The notes under the pieces: generated by a model | Told to the model about the DNA's origin: nothing | The model's database searches: none | Seen by the model: only the letters and a program-made list of their open reading frames with translations | Program-made: the position numbers and the translations under genes | In this document: positions 15,903-24,183 of the stretch, piece by piece | Layout: each line of letters begins with the position of its first letter | Position numbering within the stretch: the first letter of the stretch is position 1 | Source of the DNA: Rhizobacter sp. | Lineage (GTDB): Bacteria > Pseudomonadota > Gammaproteobacteria > Burkholderiales > Burkholderiaceae_C | Length of the DNA stretch: 32,824 nucleotides | NCBI RefSeq assembly: GCF_018780185.1 | Contig: NZ_JADMJX010000197.1 | Coordinates: 1 to 32,824, forward strand | Reading direction: 5' to 3'

Positions 15903-18740
15903 TCAGACCGGCAGCACGGGCTCGCCGCAGGACGCCGCGATGCGCTCGCGTGCCACGTCGCGCAGTTGCAGTGCGCCGTGCCATTCGTGGCCCTGCGCAT
16001 GCAACGGGGCATCGACATGCACCTGCACCGGGTGGCGGTGCGGCCGCCACGAGCCGTCGCGCAGCACCGATCGTGTGCCGCGCAGCGTCACGGGCAGCAG
16101 CGCCACGCCGGCCTGGGCGGCGGTCACGAATGCGCCCATGTGGAAGCCGCGCAGGCCCGGCGCACGCGTCAGCGTGCCCTCCGGAAAGAACACCAGCGAT
16201 TGCCCGGCCTGCACCGCCGCCAGCAGGGCCTTGGCGTCCTCCACGCTGGCGTGGACATCATCGCGCTCGACGAAGTGCGTGCCCATGCGCAGCAGCAGCC
16301 AGCGCAGCGGCCCGGACAGCGCCAGCTCGCGCTTGGCAACGAAGCTCACCTCGGCCGGAAGCACCGCAGTGAGCAGCAGCCAGTCGACGTAGCTCGCGTG
16401 ATTGGCCGCCACCACCACCGCACGCCGGGTCGCGAGGTGTTCCTGCCCCTCGACGGCGACGGGCAGCCCCGAGGCGCGCACCACCAGCCGCGCGATCCGG
16501 CGCGCGGTGTGCTTGCGGGCCGTGCGCGACGGCAACAGCGCCGCAGCGACCGCCAACGCAGCGCCGAGGCCGAACACCACCCACACCCAGCCCGCAAACA
16601 GCGCGGCTGCGACGCGGCGCAGCGGCTCGCGCGTGCGGCGTGCGAACGCATCGAACGCCAGCCGGGCCAGCTGCGACGCCACCGGGCGGGCGCCGGCCGC
16701 GAGCTGGCCTTGCTCGTACAGCGCGCGGCAGGCAGCGCGGCGGATCTTGCCGCTCGACGTCTTCAACACCGTGCGCGGCTCGGCCAACACGATGTCGTCG
16801 GCTGGCACGCCGAGCAGCGCGATCGCGAGCTCGGCGATGCGAGCGCGCAGGGCCGCGCGGGGCTGCGACTCGCGCACCTGGGTCTCGGCGAGCACCACGA
16901 CCCGATCGGTCGCGCTCCCGGGGTCGCTGGCGCCGAACACGGCCACACAACCCGTGCGCACGCCGGCCAGCTGGCCCACCGCCTCTTCGAGGTCGTACGG
17001 GTGGATGTTGTGGCCGCCGCGGATGATCAGGTCCTTGGCACGGCTGGTGAGATAGAGCTCGCCTTCGGCGATGTAGCCGATGTCGCCGGTGTCAAGCCAG
17101 TCGCCCCGAAACAGCGCCCGGGTCGCCTCCGGGTTGTGGAAGTAGCCGCTGCTCGCCGAGGGGCCGCGGAACTCGATGCGCCCCTCGCTGCGCTCGGGCA
17201 GCTCGGCGCCGTGCGCGTCGACGACGCGGATTTCGTGCCCCGCCAGCGGCAAGCCGCAGCAGACGATCTGCATGCGGTTCGCCGCCTGGGCCGCGGCGAC
17301 CGGCAGCGCACGGCCCTCGGCGTGCAGCACGCGCCGGTCGATGCTGTCGATCTTGGGCCCGCGTGCCAGTGGCGGAAATGCGAGCCCGACGCCGTTTTCG
17401 GCCAGCCCGTACATCGGCATCATGGCGCGCGGGTCGAAGCCGTGAGGCTGCATGCGCTCGGCAAAGCGCGCCAGCGTGGCCGCGTGCACGGGCTCGGCGC
17501 CGTTGGCCGCGACACGCCAAGCGCTCAGATCGAGGCCCTGCAGCTCGTCGTCGGGCACCTTGGTCGCCACAATCTCGTAGGCGAAGTTGGGCGCCGCCGA
17601 CAGCGTGCCCCGGTGCGTGTGCAGCGCGCGCAGCCAGCGCGACGGGCGCGCGAGAAAGTCTTGCGGTGGCATCACGAACAGCGGCACGCCGTGATAGAGG
17701 CTGCCCATCCATGCCCCGATCAGGCCCATGTCGTGGTACAGCGGCAACCAGCTCACGAACACATCTCCCGGGCCGACCTTCAGGGCCTGACCCATCGCGC
17801 GCACGTTGGCCAGCAGATTGGCATGCGTCAGCACCACGCCCTTGGGCTGACCGGTGCTGCCCGATGTGTACTGGAGCAGCGCCGTGTCGTGCGCACCACG
17901 CTCGACCGACTGCAGCTCGCCCCCGCCCGGCGCAAGCAACCGGTCGAGCGTGAGAACCGCGCGCAGGCCTGCGCCGCCCACCCTCAGGATGCGGGCTGGC
18001 GCCAGCGAACGCTCGTCGCTGATCAGCAGCACCGCGCGGCCGTTGTCGAGGATGCGGGCCTGGCGGCGCAGGTGGTCCTCGATCTGCGACGCGCGAAACG
18101 GCGGGTAGATCGGTATCGGCACGCCGCCGGCCAGCAGCACGCCGGCGAACGCCTCGAAGAACGCAAGGCTGGTCGGCAGCATCAAGGCCACGCTCTCGCC
18201 GGGCGCAACGCCCAGGCGCTGCAGGCCGGTGGCCACCGCACGCGCACGCTCCAGCAAGGCGGCGTGGGTGAGTTGCCCGACGGGCACGCCGTCGCCCAGC
18301 AAGGTGATGTGCACCCGCTCGCCGGCATGCTCGGCGTGCCACTGCAACACCTCGACCAGCGTGCGGGCGTGGTGCGGCAGCTCCAGGGCCTCGGGCGTAG
18401 GCACAGGCAGCTCGACGCGGGCGCGTGCCGGGTCCACGCCTTGGCGCGGTGCCGCGGCCGCCAGCGCTCGCAGGAGGTCGCGCGGGGTCTGCGCGTCCTG
18501 CACCATCGCCTCAGGCATGCGCACGGCGAAGGCCTGCTCCAGCCGCAGCATCAGTTCCATGCGCGCCAGGCTGTCGATGCCCAGCGTGCGCTCCAGGTCA
18601 TCGTCCAGCGCCACGGGCGGGGCCTCGCCAGATCGCAGTTCGCGCAGCATCGCCGCCACCACGGCGAGCAGCTGCTGCGGCGTGGCGGAGCCCGGCACCT
18701 GCGAGGCGACCGATGCCGATCCTTCCTGAACACGATCCAT
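15903..18740 (-). CDS. Trifunctional protein: acyl carrier domain - AMP-dependent (fatty acyl-AMP) ligase - 1-acylglycerol-3-phosphate acyltransferase-like domain
   Basis: TLGIDSLARMELMLRLEQAF (ACP); LLQYTSGSTGQPKGVVLTHANLLAN, LPLYHDMGLIG, TGDIGYIAEGELYLTSRAKDLIIRGGHNIHPYDLE (adenylation); VVAANHASYVDWLLL and FFPEGTLTR (LPLAT HX4D). Confidence 0.92.
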   Translation of the reverse strand: MDRVQEGSASVASQVPGSATPQQLLAVVAAMLRELRSGEAPPVALDDDLERTLGIDSLARMELMLRLEQAFAVRMPEAMVQDAQTPRDLLRALAAAAPRQGVDPARARVELPVPTPEALELPHHARTLVEVLQWHAEHAGERVHITLLGDGVPVGQLTHAALLERARAVATGLQRLGVAPGESVALMLPTSLAFFEAFAGVLLAGGVPIPIYPPFRASQIEDHLRRQARILDNGRAVLLISDERSLAPARILRVGGAGLRAVLTLDRLLAPGGGELQSVERGAHDTALLQYTSGSTGQPKGVVLTHANLLANVRAMGQALKVGPGDVFVSWLPLYHDMGLIGAWMGSLYHGVPLFVMPPQDFLARPSRWLRALHTHRGTLSAAPNFAYEIVATKVPDDELQGLDLSAWRVAANGAEPVHAATLARFAERMQPHGFDPRAMMPMYGLAENGVGLAFPPLARGPKIDSIDRRVLHAEGRALPVAAAQAANRMQIVCCGLPLAGHEIRVVDAHGAELPERSEGRIEFRGPSASSGYFHNPEATRALFRGDWLDTGDIGYIAEGELYLTSRAKDLIIRGGHNIHPYDLEEAVGQLAGVRTGCVAVFGASDPGSATDRVVVLAETQVRESQPRAALRARIAELAIALLGVPADDIVLAEPRTVLKTSSGKIRRAACRALYEQGQLAAGARPVASQLARLAFDAFARRTREPLRRVAAALFAGWVWVVFGLGAALAVAAALLPSRTARKHTARRIARLVVRASGLPVAVEGQEHLATRRAVVVAANHASYVDWLLLTAVLPAEVSFVAKRELALSGPLRWLLLRMGTHFVERDDVHASVEDAKALLAAVQAGQSLVFFPEGTLTRAPGLRGFHMGAFVTAAQAGVALLPVTLRGTRSVLRDGSWRPHRHPVQVHVDAPLHAQGHEWHGALQLRDVARERIAASCGEPVLPV

Positions 18741-18766
18741 GCGAACACCCCGCTGGCCTGCACCTG

Positions 18767-18776
18767 CCACCTTAGG
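18767..18776 (-). promoter_or_regulatory. Candidate -10-region element CCTAAGGTGG
   Basis: 19 bp from the 18796-18809 dyad; same spacing and near-identical sequence to 3362-3371. Confidence 0.45.
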
Positions 18777-18795
18777 CACTGACCACGCCTGCACC

Positions 18796-18809
18796 TTGCG
18801 AATGCTCAA
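18796..18809. promoter_or_regulatory. FixK/FNR-type box TTGCGAATGCTCAA
   Basis: Dyad fitting TTG(A/C)-N6-(T/G)CAA, 56 bp from the ligase/acyltransferase start. Confidence 0.6.
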
Positions 18810-18856
18810 CCCAGGTCGCTGTGATTCCTGTCGGCGGGAGCACCTCCCCTCGCCGA

Positions 18857-18883
18857 CCCGCCCCCCGTTCAAGCGGGGGCGGG
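18857..18883. other. GC-rich inverted repeat (9-bp stem CCCGCCCCC / GGGGGCGGG)
   Basis: cccgcccccCGTTCAAGCgggggcggg read directly; no adjacent T-run. Confidence 0.5.
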
Positions 18884-18934
18884 CCCCGCGTCCAGGGGTT
18901 GAAACAAGTTGTGTGTCACCGTGACAATTCACAC

Positions 18935-19204
18935 ATGAGCCGCCACCGCCACCAACCAGAGTTCAAAGCCACCCAGGTTTTCGACTGGGCCAGTGAGCCC
19001 GCCGACGAGCGCCCTACCGACTTTGGCCGCAGCACCGGTCATTCGATGCTCTCCGGCTACGGCACCTTGGCTGAAACCCCAGCGTCTCGCCGCCGCCAGC
19101 AAGAGCGCAGCAACGGTTTCGCCAAGCTGCTGGTGTCGTGCGCGGTGTTTCTCGCCGCAGGCGTTGGCGGCCTGATGGTGGTGGTGCGCTACCTGCAAGC
19201 CTGA
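18935..19204 (+). CDS. Uncharacterised 89-aa protein with C-terminal transmembrane segment
   Basis: MSRHRHQPEFKATQVFDWASEPADERPTDFGRSTGHSML...NGFAKLLVSCAVFLAAGVGGLMVVVRYLQA. Confidence 0.65.
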   Translation: MSRHRHQPEFKATQVFDWASEPADERPTDFGRSTGHSMLSGYGTLAETPASRRRQQERSNGFAKLLVSCAVFLAAGVGGLMVVVRYLQA

Positions 19205-19238
19205 GCAAGCCCGAGCTCAACTCAGCGGCTCGCGCCTC

Positions 19239-19694
19239 TCAGCGCATGACCGGTGGCCAGTTGTGCGTCTCGCCCTGACAGGAGCGGCACCACGCGTACA
19301 GCGCGTCGTAGATCACCATGCCATGCGCGAGCATCTGGTGATCGTCGGCAAAGTTGTGCGACAAGCCCAGTGAAATCGCATACAGCCCCGCTGACTGCGG
19401 CGCCAGCTCCAGCCGCGAGGTGTCGGCGCCGCGCACGATGGTGGCCAGCTGGTCGAGCGCCGGGTCGCGCAACTCGTGGTGCTTGATGAAGGCATCGAAG
19501 CTGCAGCGCTCGCCCTCATGTGTCATCAACACGCCCGGAATGTCGTACGGCGTGGCGCCCGTTTCGGCGGCCACGGCCAGCACCCGGTCGGCGGGCACGT
19601 ACAGAAACTCAGGCTCGCGGTCGATGAACCGAGCAATCAGCCAGGGGCAGGCGATGCGGTCGATCTTGGGTCGTTCGCGTGTCACCCACTTCAT
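19239..19694 (-). CDS. Chromate resistance ChrB C-terminal-domain-like protein
   Basis: MKWVTRERPKIDRIACPWLIARFIDREPEFLYVPADRV resembles the C-terminal half of ChrB; operon context. Confidence 0.8.
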   Translation of the reverse strand: MKWVTRERPKIDRIACPWLIARFIDREPEFLYVPADRVLAVAAETGATPYDIPGVLMTHEGERCSFDAFIKHHELRDPALDQLATIVRGADTSRLELAPQSAGLYAISLGLSHNFADDHQMLAHGMVIYDALYAWCRSCQGETHNWPPVMR

Positions 19695-20299
19695 GGTGTT
19701 TCTCCTTTGGGCATGGTGGGCAGGCCGGCACGCTCCCAGGCGTCAATGCCGCCGCTGAGAAAACGCGCGTTCACGCCCATCGAGCGCAGGCGCAGGGCGG
19801 TGGCTCGGCCCACCTCGTGGCCATAGACGCAGTACACCAGCACCGGGCGGGCAGGCGGCAACTCGCTGGCCCAGTGGCGCACCCGAGCCGGGTCACGCCA
19901 CACCGAGCCGGGCAGCACCGTCGGCGCCGCCTCAAACACAGCCGCCCGGCGCACATCGATCAACAGCGCCTCGGCCGCGTCATGTTGCGAAGCGGCCCAG
20001 GCCTCGCCGGTCGTGTGCACGGCGTCCTGGTAGCTCTGGTAGGCCGACGCCCACGAGATGGCGGCGATGAATTGCCCCACATCGGCAGGCAAGGGCAACA
20101 CCAGGATCGGCACAGCGCCATTCGATGGCTCGCCACTCGACCAGCGGTTCTCAAGCGACCCGGTCTGCGGGTTGAACGCGAGCTCGACGCGCCCGCCACC
20201 GGCGTGCTCGTGTGCCAGCGCAACAAAGGCATCGCGCCACGCTTCAACGCTGTCGAAGCTGGCGCACAGGGCCAGGCTCATGGGGGGTGGCATGTTCAT
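19691..20299 (-). CDS. Rhodanese-like protein with N-terminal degenerate Fe/Mn-SOD-like segment
   Basis: ALLIDVRRAAVFEAAPTVLPGS...VLVYCVYGHEVGRATALRLRSMGVNARFLSGGIDAWERAGLP (rhodanese); N-terminal SVEAWRDAFVALAHEHAGGG...VPILVLPLPADVGQFIAAISWASAYQSY resembles an SOD C-terminal domain without EHAY ligands. Confidence 0.75.
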   Translation of the reverse strand: MNMPPPMSLALCASFDSVEAWRDAFVALAHEHAGGGRVELAFNPQTGSLENRWSSGEPSNGAVPILVLPLPADVGQFIAAISWASAYQSYQDAVHTTGEAWAASQHDAAEALLIDVRRAAVFEAAPTVLPGSVWRDPARVRHWASELPPARPVLVYCVYGHEVGRATALRLRSMGVNARFLSGGIDAWERAGLPTMPKGETP

Positions 20300-20310
20300 G
20301 CGGAGGCTCC

Positions 20311-21657
20311 TCAAAGAAACGACGGCCGCGCGAACGTCACGGCCAGCCCGGCGACGGCGCAGGCTGCAAGCAGCGGCAACACCCCCAGCTTGAAGCGAAA
20401 CAGCGCCACCATGGCCGCTACCGCGATCAACGCCGACACCCAGTCGAAGCGCCCACCAAAGCCTTGTGGCCACAGCACGTGGTACGCGAAGAACAGGGCG
20501 AGGTTCAGGATCACGCCGACCACCGCCGCCGTGATGGCCGTGAGCGGTGCGGTGAACTTCAGATTGCCGTGCGTCGACTCCACCAGCGGCCCGCCCGCCA
20601 GGATGAACAGGAACGACGGCAAGAAGGTGAAGAAGGTGACCACCGTGGCCGCCGCCGCGCCGCCGAGAAACAAGGCCTCGGGGCCGAACACCTGCTTCAG
20701 CCAGCCGCCCACGAAGCCGACAAAGGCCACCACCATGATGAGCGGGCCCGGCGTGGTTTCACCGAGTGCCAGGCCGTCGATCATCTGAGCACCACTCAAC
20801 CACTGGTGCTGCTCCACCGCACCCTGGTAGACGTAGGGCAGCACCGCATACGCGCCGCCAAAGGTGAGCAAGGCCGCCTTGGTGAAGAACCACCCCATCT
20901 GCGTGAGCGTGCCGCCCAGCCCGTATTGCGACACCAGCACGGCCATCACGCCGCCCCACAGCGCCAGCCCCACCAGCACCACCTGCACCAGGTGGGCACG
21001 CGAAAACAGCGCGTGGTGCGGGGTCGGTGTGTCGTCGTCGATCAGCGCCGGGCCGTAGGCCTTGTGGGCACTGCCATGGCCGCCCCCGACGATGAACACC
21101 TGCGGCGCGTGCTGCCCACCAAAGTGCCCGATCAAGCCGGCCACCAACACGATGGCGGGGAACGGCACGTCAAACGCAAAGATCGCCACGAAGGCCGCAG
21201 CCGCAATGCCCCACAGCCAGTTGTTCTTCAAGGCCCGTGTGCCGATGCGGTGGGCCGCATGCAGCACCAGCGCCGTCACCGCCGGCTTGATGCCGTAGAA
21301 GATGCCGGCCACCACAGGCACGTCGCCGTACACCAGGTAGACCCACGACAAGGCGACCAGGATGAACAGCGACGGCAGCACGAACAAGGCGCCGGCCACG
21401 ATGCCGCCCCAGCTGCGGTGCATCAGCCAGCCGATGTAGGTGGCGAGCTGCTGCGCCTCGGGGCCGGGCAGCACCATGCAGTAGTTGAGCGCGTGCAGGA
21501 AGCGCTTCTCGCTGATCCAGCGGCGGCGCTCCACCAGCTCGGTGTGCATGATCGCGATCTGCCCCGCCGGGCCCCCGAAGCTGATGAAGCCGAGCTTGAG
21601 CCAGAACCAGAAGGCCTGGGCCAAGCTCACCGCAGCGGGTTTGTCGGTGGGTGTCAT
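20311..21657 (-). CDS. chrA: Chromate efflux transporter
   Basis: 448 aa; FWFWLKLGFISFGGPAGQIAIMH, MVLPGPEAQQLATYIGW, ALGETTPGPLIMVVAFVGF are CHR family signatures. Confidence 0.95.
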   Translation of the reverse strand: MTPTDKPAAVSLAQAFWFWLKLGFISFGGPAGQIAIMHTELVERRRWISEKRFLHALNYCMVLPGPEAQQLATYIGWLMHRSWGGIVAGALFVLPSLFILVALSWVYLVYGDVPVVAGIFYGIKPAVTALVLHAAHRIGTRALKNNWLWGIAAAAFVAIFAFDVPFPAIVLVAGLIGHFGGQHAPQVFIVGGGHGSAHKAYGPALIDDDTPTPHHALFSRAHLVQVVLVGLALWGGVMAVLVSQYGLGGTLTQMGWFFTKAALLTFGGAYAVLPYVYQGAVEQHQWLSGAQMIDGLALGETTPGPLIMVVAFVGFVGGWLKQVFGPEALFLGGAAAATVVTFFTFLPSFLFILAGGPLVESTHGNLKFTAPLTAITAAVVGVILNLALFFAYHVLWPQGFGGRFDWVSALIAVAAMVALFRFKLGVLPLLAACAVAGLAVTFARPSFL

Positions 21658-22589
21658 GTCGTGGACTCTGGCTGGGCCACGTAGAGCGCATCGAACACGC
21701 TGCAGGCGGCGCTGAGCAATGCGTCGTCGTCGGCGTGCAAACCGCGCAGGCCACTGAGGATGGTTTCGAGCCCCGCTGCTTCGGGCACCGGGATGCCGCC
21801 CACATCGAGAAAGTGCACTGCCTGGGCCACACGGCGCAGGCGCTCGTCGCCGTCGAAGCCGAAGCTCGCGGCCATCACCTCGAAGGTGACGAGTGCGCCC
21901 ACGTGGCTGAAGGTGGCGCCGTCGAAGTCGAAGCCCAGCGCGCCACGCGGCGGCTTGAGCGGCTCTTTCAGCCACACGAAGCGAGCGTCGGCATCGATGA
22001 AGCGGCGCACGAACCAGGCGCAGGCCAGGCGGTCGACCCAGGGGCGCGCGCGCGTCGCCCAGCGTTTGCCGAGGTACTGGCTGCGGTCCAGGCGGGCCAC
22101 GCCGCCCGCGCCCGGATGAGGTTCACCCGGTGAGTAGCGCGCATCGAGATCGCGCCGCAAGGCGGCCAGGAAGGCTTGCGCCTGCTGCAGCGACACGCCG
22201 GGGAAGTAGTCAATGCGTTGCACGCTGGCCAGTGCCTCGGCCAGGCTGCGCAGCCTGCGCCGCGCATCGGTCTCGGCGAGCGAGGCCAGCTCGCTGCGCA
22301 AGGCCTCGCCCGACTCGCGCCACTGCGCATAGGCCTCGGTGCGCGAGAACTGCGCCTGCAAAGCCTCGTGTTGCGGCGCGTCACGCGTGCCCAGCTCGAA
22401 CACCGAGGCCGTGCCGCCGTGTTCGAGCACTTCGGCGGCAATCTCGTCAAAGGCCGCAGCGTGCTCGGTGGGCAGCACATAGGCCCCGTCACGCAGCGAG
22501 GCGCAACCCAAGGCCTTCAGGTTGCGCCAGATGCGCAGCCGCACGGCACCCGGTTGGGTGGGCAGGGTGACCAGCAGGAGCGTCCACAT
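21654..22589 (-). CDS. chrB: Chromate resistance protein / regulator ChrB
   Basis: MWTLLLVTLPTQPGAVRLRIWRNLKALGCASLRDGAYVLP; RARPWVDRLACAWFVRRFIDADARFVWL; ATGA overlap with chrA. Confidence 0.92.
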   Translation of the reverse strand: MWTLLLVTLPTQPGAVRLRIWRNLKALGCASLRDGAYVLPTEHAAAFDEIAAEVLEHGGTASVFELGTRDAPQHEALQAQFSRTEAYAQWRESGEALRSELASLAETDARRRLRSLAEALASVQRIDYFPGVSLQQAQAFLAALRRDLDARYSPGEPHPGAGGVARLDRSQYLGKRWATRARPWVDRLACAWFVRRFIDADARFVWLKEPLKPPRGALGFDFDGATFSHVGALVTFEVMAASFGFDGDERLRRVAQAVHFLDVGGIPVPEAAGLETILSGLRGLHADDDALLSAACSVFDALYVAQPESTT

Positions 22590-22655
22590 GTGTGAATCAT
22601 ATACTTCATCGGACGTAATAGTTGAGTCACAAACATGGACGCACGCAGCCAGCCC

Positions 22656-23201
22656 TCAGGCCGCGCGACGCAGCTTCACCGCGGGGAAGTCCACCGGCAC
22701 CGCGAACGCCACGTTCACGTAGTTGGTGAACAGGTTCAGCGCCACGTGGGCCAGGATCTCCACCACCTCGGCGTCACCGAAGCCCGCCGCACGCACGGCC
22801 TGCACGTCGGCGTCTGACACCTGGCCACGCTCGTTGACCAGCTTCAGCGCAAAGCGCAGCGCGGCGGCGGTTTTGGGGTCGCTGGCTTCGCCCATCTGGG
22901 CAGCGGCCAACTCGTCGGCGCTGGCGCCGGCCTTGCGGCCGAGCGCCATGTGCGCGGCCAGGCAGTACTCGCAGGCGTTGCGCTCGGCCACGGCGACGGC
23001 AATCTTTTCGCCCAGCTGGGCGTCGAGCGTGCCCCGGCTGAAGGCGGCAAACGAGCCCCACATGCTCTTGAGCGCTGCGGGCGAGTGGGCCACCGCCTTG
23101 AACATGTTGGGTGTCGTGCCGAAAGCGGCATGAATCTGTTCGAGCAAGGCCTTGCTGTCGTCGGAGGCGGTGGCGGCGGTGAGAAGGGGAAGGCGCGACA
23201 T
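22656..23201 (-). CDS. Carboxymuconolactone decarboxylase / AhpD-like protein
   Basis: GTTPNMFKAVAHSPAALKSMWGSF, AVAERNACEYCLAAH (CxxC). Confidence 0.92.
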   Translation of the reverse strand: MSRLPLLTAATASDDSKALLEQIHAAFGTTPNMFKAVAHSPAALKSMWGSFAAFSRGTLDAQLGEKIAVAVAERNACEYCLAAHMALGRKAGASADELAAAQMGEASDPKTAAALRFALKLVNERGQVSDADVQAVRAAGFGDAEVVEILAHVALNLFTNYVNVAFAVPVDFPAVKLRRAA

Positions 23202-23269
23202 GGTGGTTTCCTAGAGGTGTGGGTTCAAGAAGGTGTGCAACAGCACCCCGCCAGTGTTGGCGCGAAGCC

Positions 23270-23306
23270 GATACCATTGGTGAACATTCGTCCGCCATTG
23301 ATACCA
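23270..23306. promoter_or_regulatory. GATACCA direct repeats (23270-23276, 23300-23306)
   Basis: Two identical 7-mers 30 bp apart between divergent CMD and AraC genes. Confidence 0.35.
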
Positions 23307-23316
23307 ATCCGTCCAG

Positions 23317-24183
23317 ATGCGCCCCACCCCATCCCCATCGAACGTCGATCGCCTGTCGTCGCTGCTGGAGCGCTTTCGTGTGCGCACCCACCTCTTCCAC
23401 AGCGGGCCGCTGTGCGGCGTGACGCACTACGCCGCCCTGCCGGGGCGCGGCTTTCTGCATGTGCTGCGGCGCGGCGAGATGGTGCTCACGCACCGCGCAC
23501 GCAGCGGGGCGCCGCGGCGCATCGAGGTGCGCGAGCCCAGCCTGCTGTTCTACCCGCGGCCCTTGGCGCACGACTTTCACAACGCGCCGGCGGAGGGATG
23601 CGACTTCACTTGCGCCGCGGTCGAGTTTCAAGGCGGAGAGAACCACCCGCTGGCGCGCGCCCTGCCGCCGGTGGTGGTGCTGCCGCTGGCCCAGGTGGCG
23701 GGGCTTGAGCACACGCTCGATCTGCTCTTCGCCGAGACCGAGCAGGTGCGCTGCGGTCACCGCCTGTTGGCCGATCGTTTGTTCGAGGTGCTGCTGCTGC
23801 AGTTGTTGCGCTGGCTGCTCGATCACCCCGAAGAGAGTGGCATGCCGAGCGGCCTGCTGACGGGGCTGTCACACCCTCATCTGGCCAAGGCCCTGGTGGC
23901 CCTGCACGAGCGCCCGGGCGAGGCCTGGACGCTGCCGCGCATGGCGGCAGAGGCCGGCATGTCGCGCAGCGCGTTTGCCGCCGCCTTCAAGCTGCATGTG
24001 GGCGAAGGACCGGCCGAGTACCTGGCGCAGTGGCGGCTGGCCATCGTGCAGACCGAGCTGCGCAAGGGGGTCTCGCTCAAGAGCGCGGCCGAGCAGCTGG
24101 GCTACAGCAGCACGTCAGCCTTGTCGCGGGTGTTTGCGCAGAAGGTGGGCACCTCGCCGCGCGAGTGGCTGAAGCGGGGCTAG
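23317..24183 (+). CDS. AraC family transcriptional regulator
   Basis: C-terminal HTH: RMAAEAGMSRSAFAAAFKLHVGEGPAEYLAQWRLAIVQTELRKGVSLKSAAEQLGYSSTSALSRVFAQKVGTSPREW. Confidence 0.94.
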   Translation: MRPTPSPSNVDRLSSLLERFRVRTHLFHSGPLCGVTHYAALPGRGFLHVLRRGEMVLTHRARSGAPRRIEVREPSLLFYPRPLAHDFHNAPAEGCDFTCAAVEFQGGENHPLARALPPVVVLPLAQVAGLEHTLDLLFAETEQVRCGHRLLADRLFEVLLLQLLRWLLDHPEESGMPSGLLTGLSHPHLAKALVALHERPGEAWTLPRMAAEAGMSRSAFAAAFKLHVGEGPAEYLAQWRLAIVQTELRKGVSLKSAAEQLGYSSTSALSRVFAQKVGTSPREWLKRG

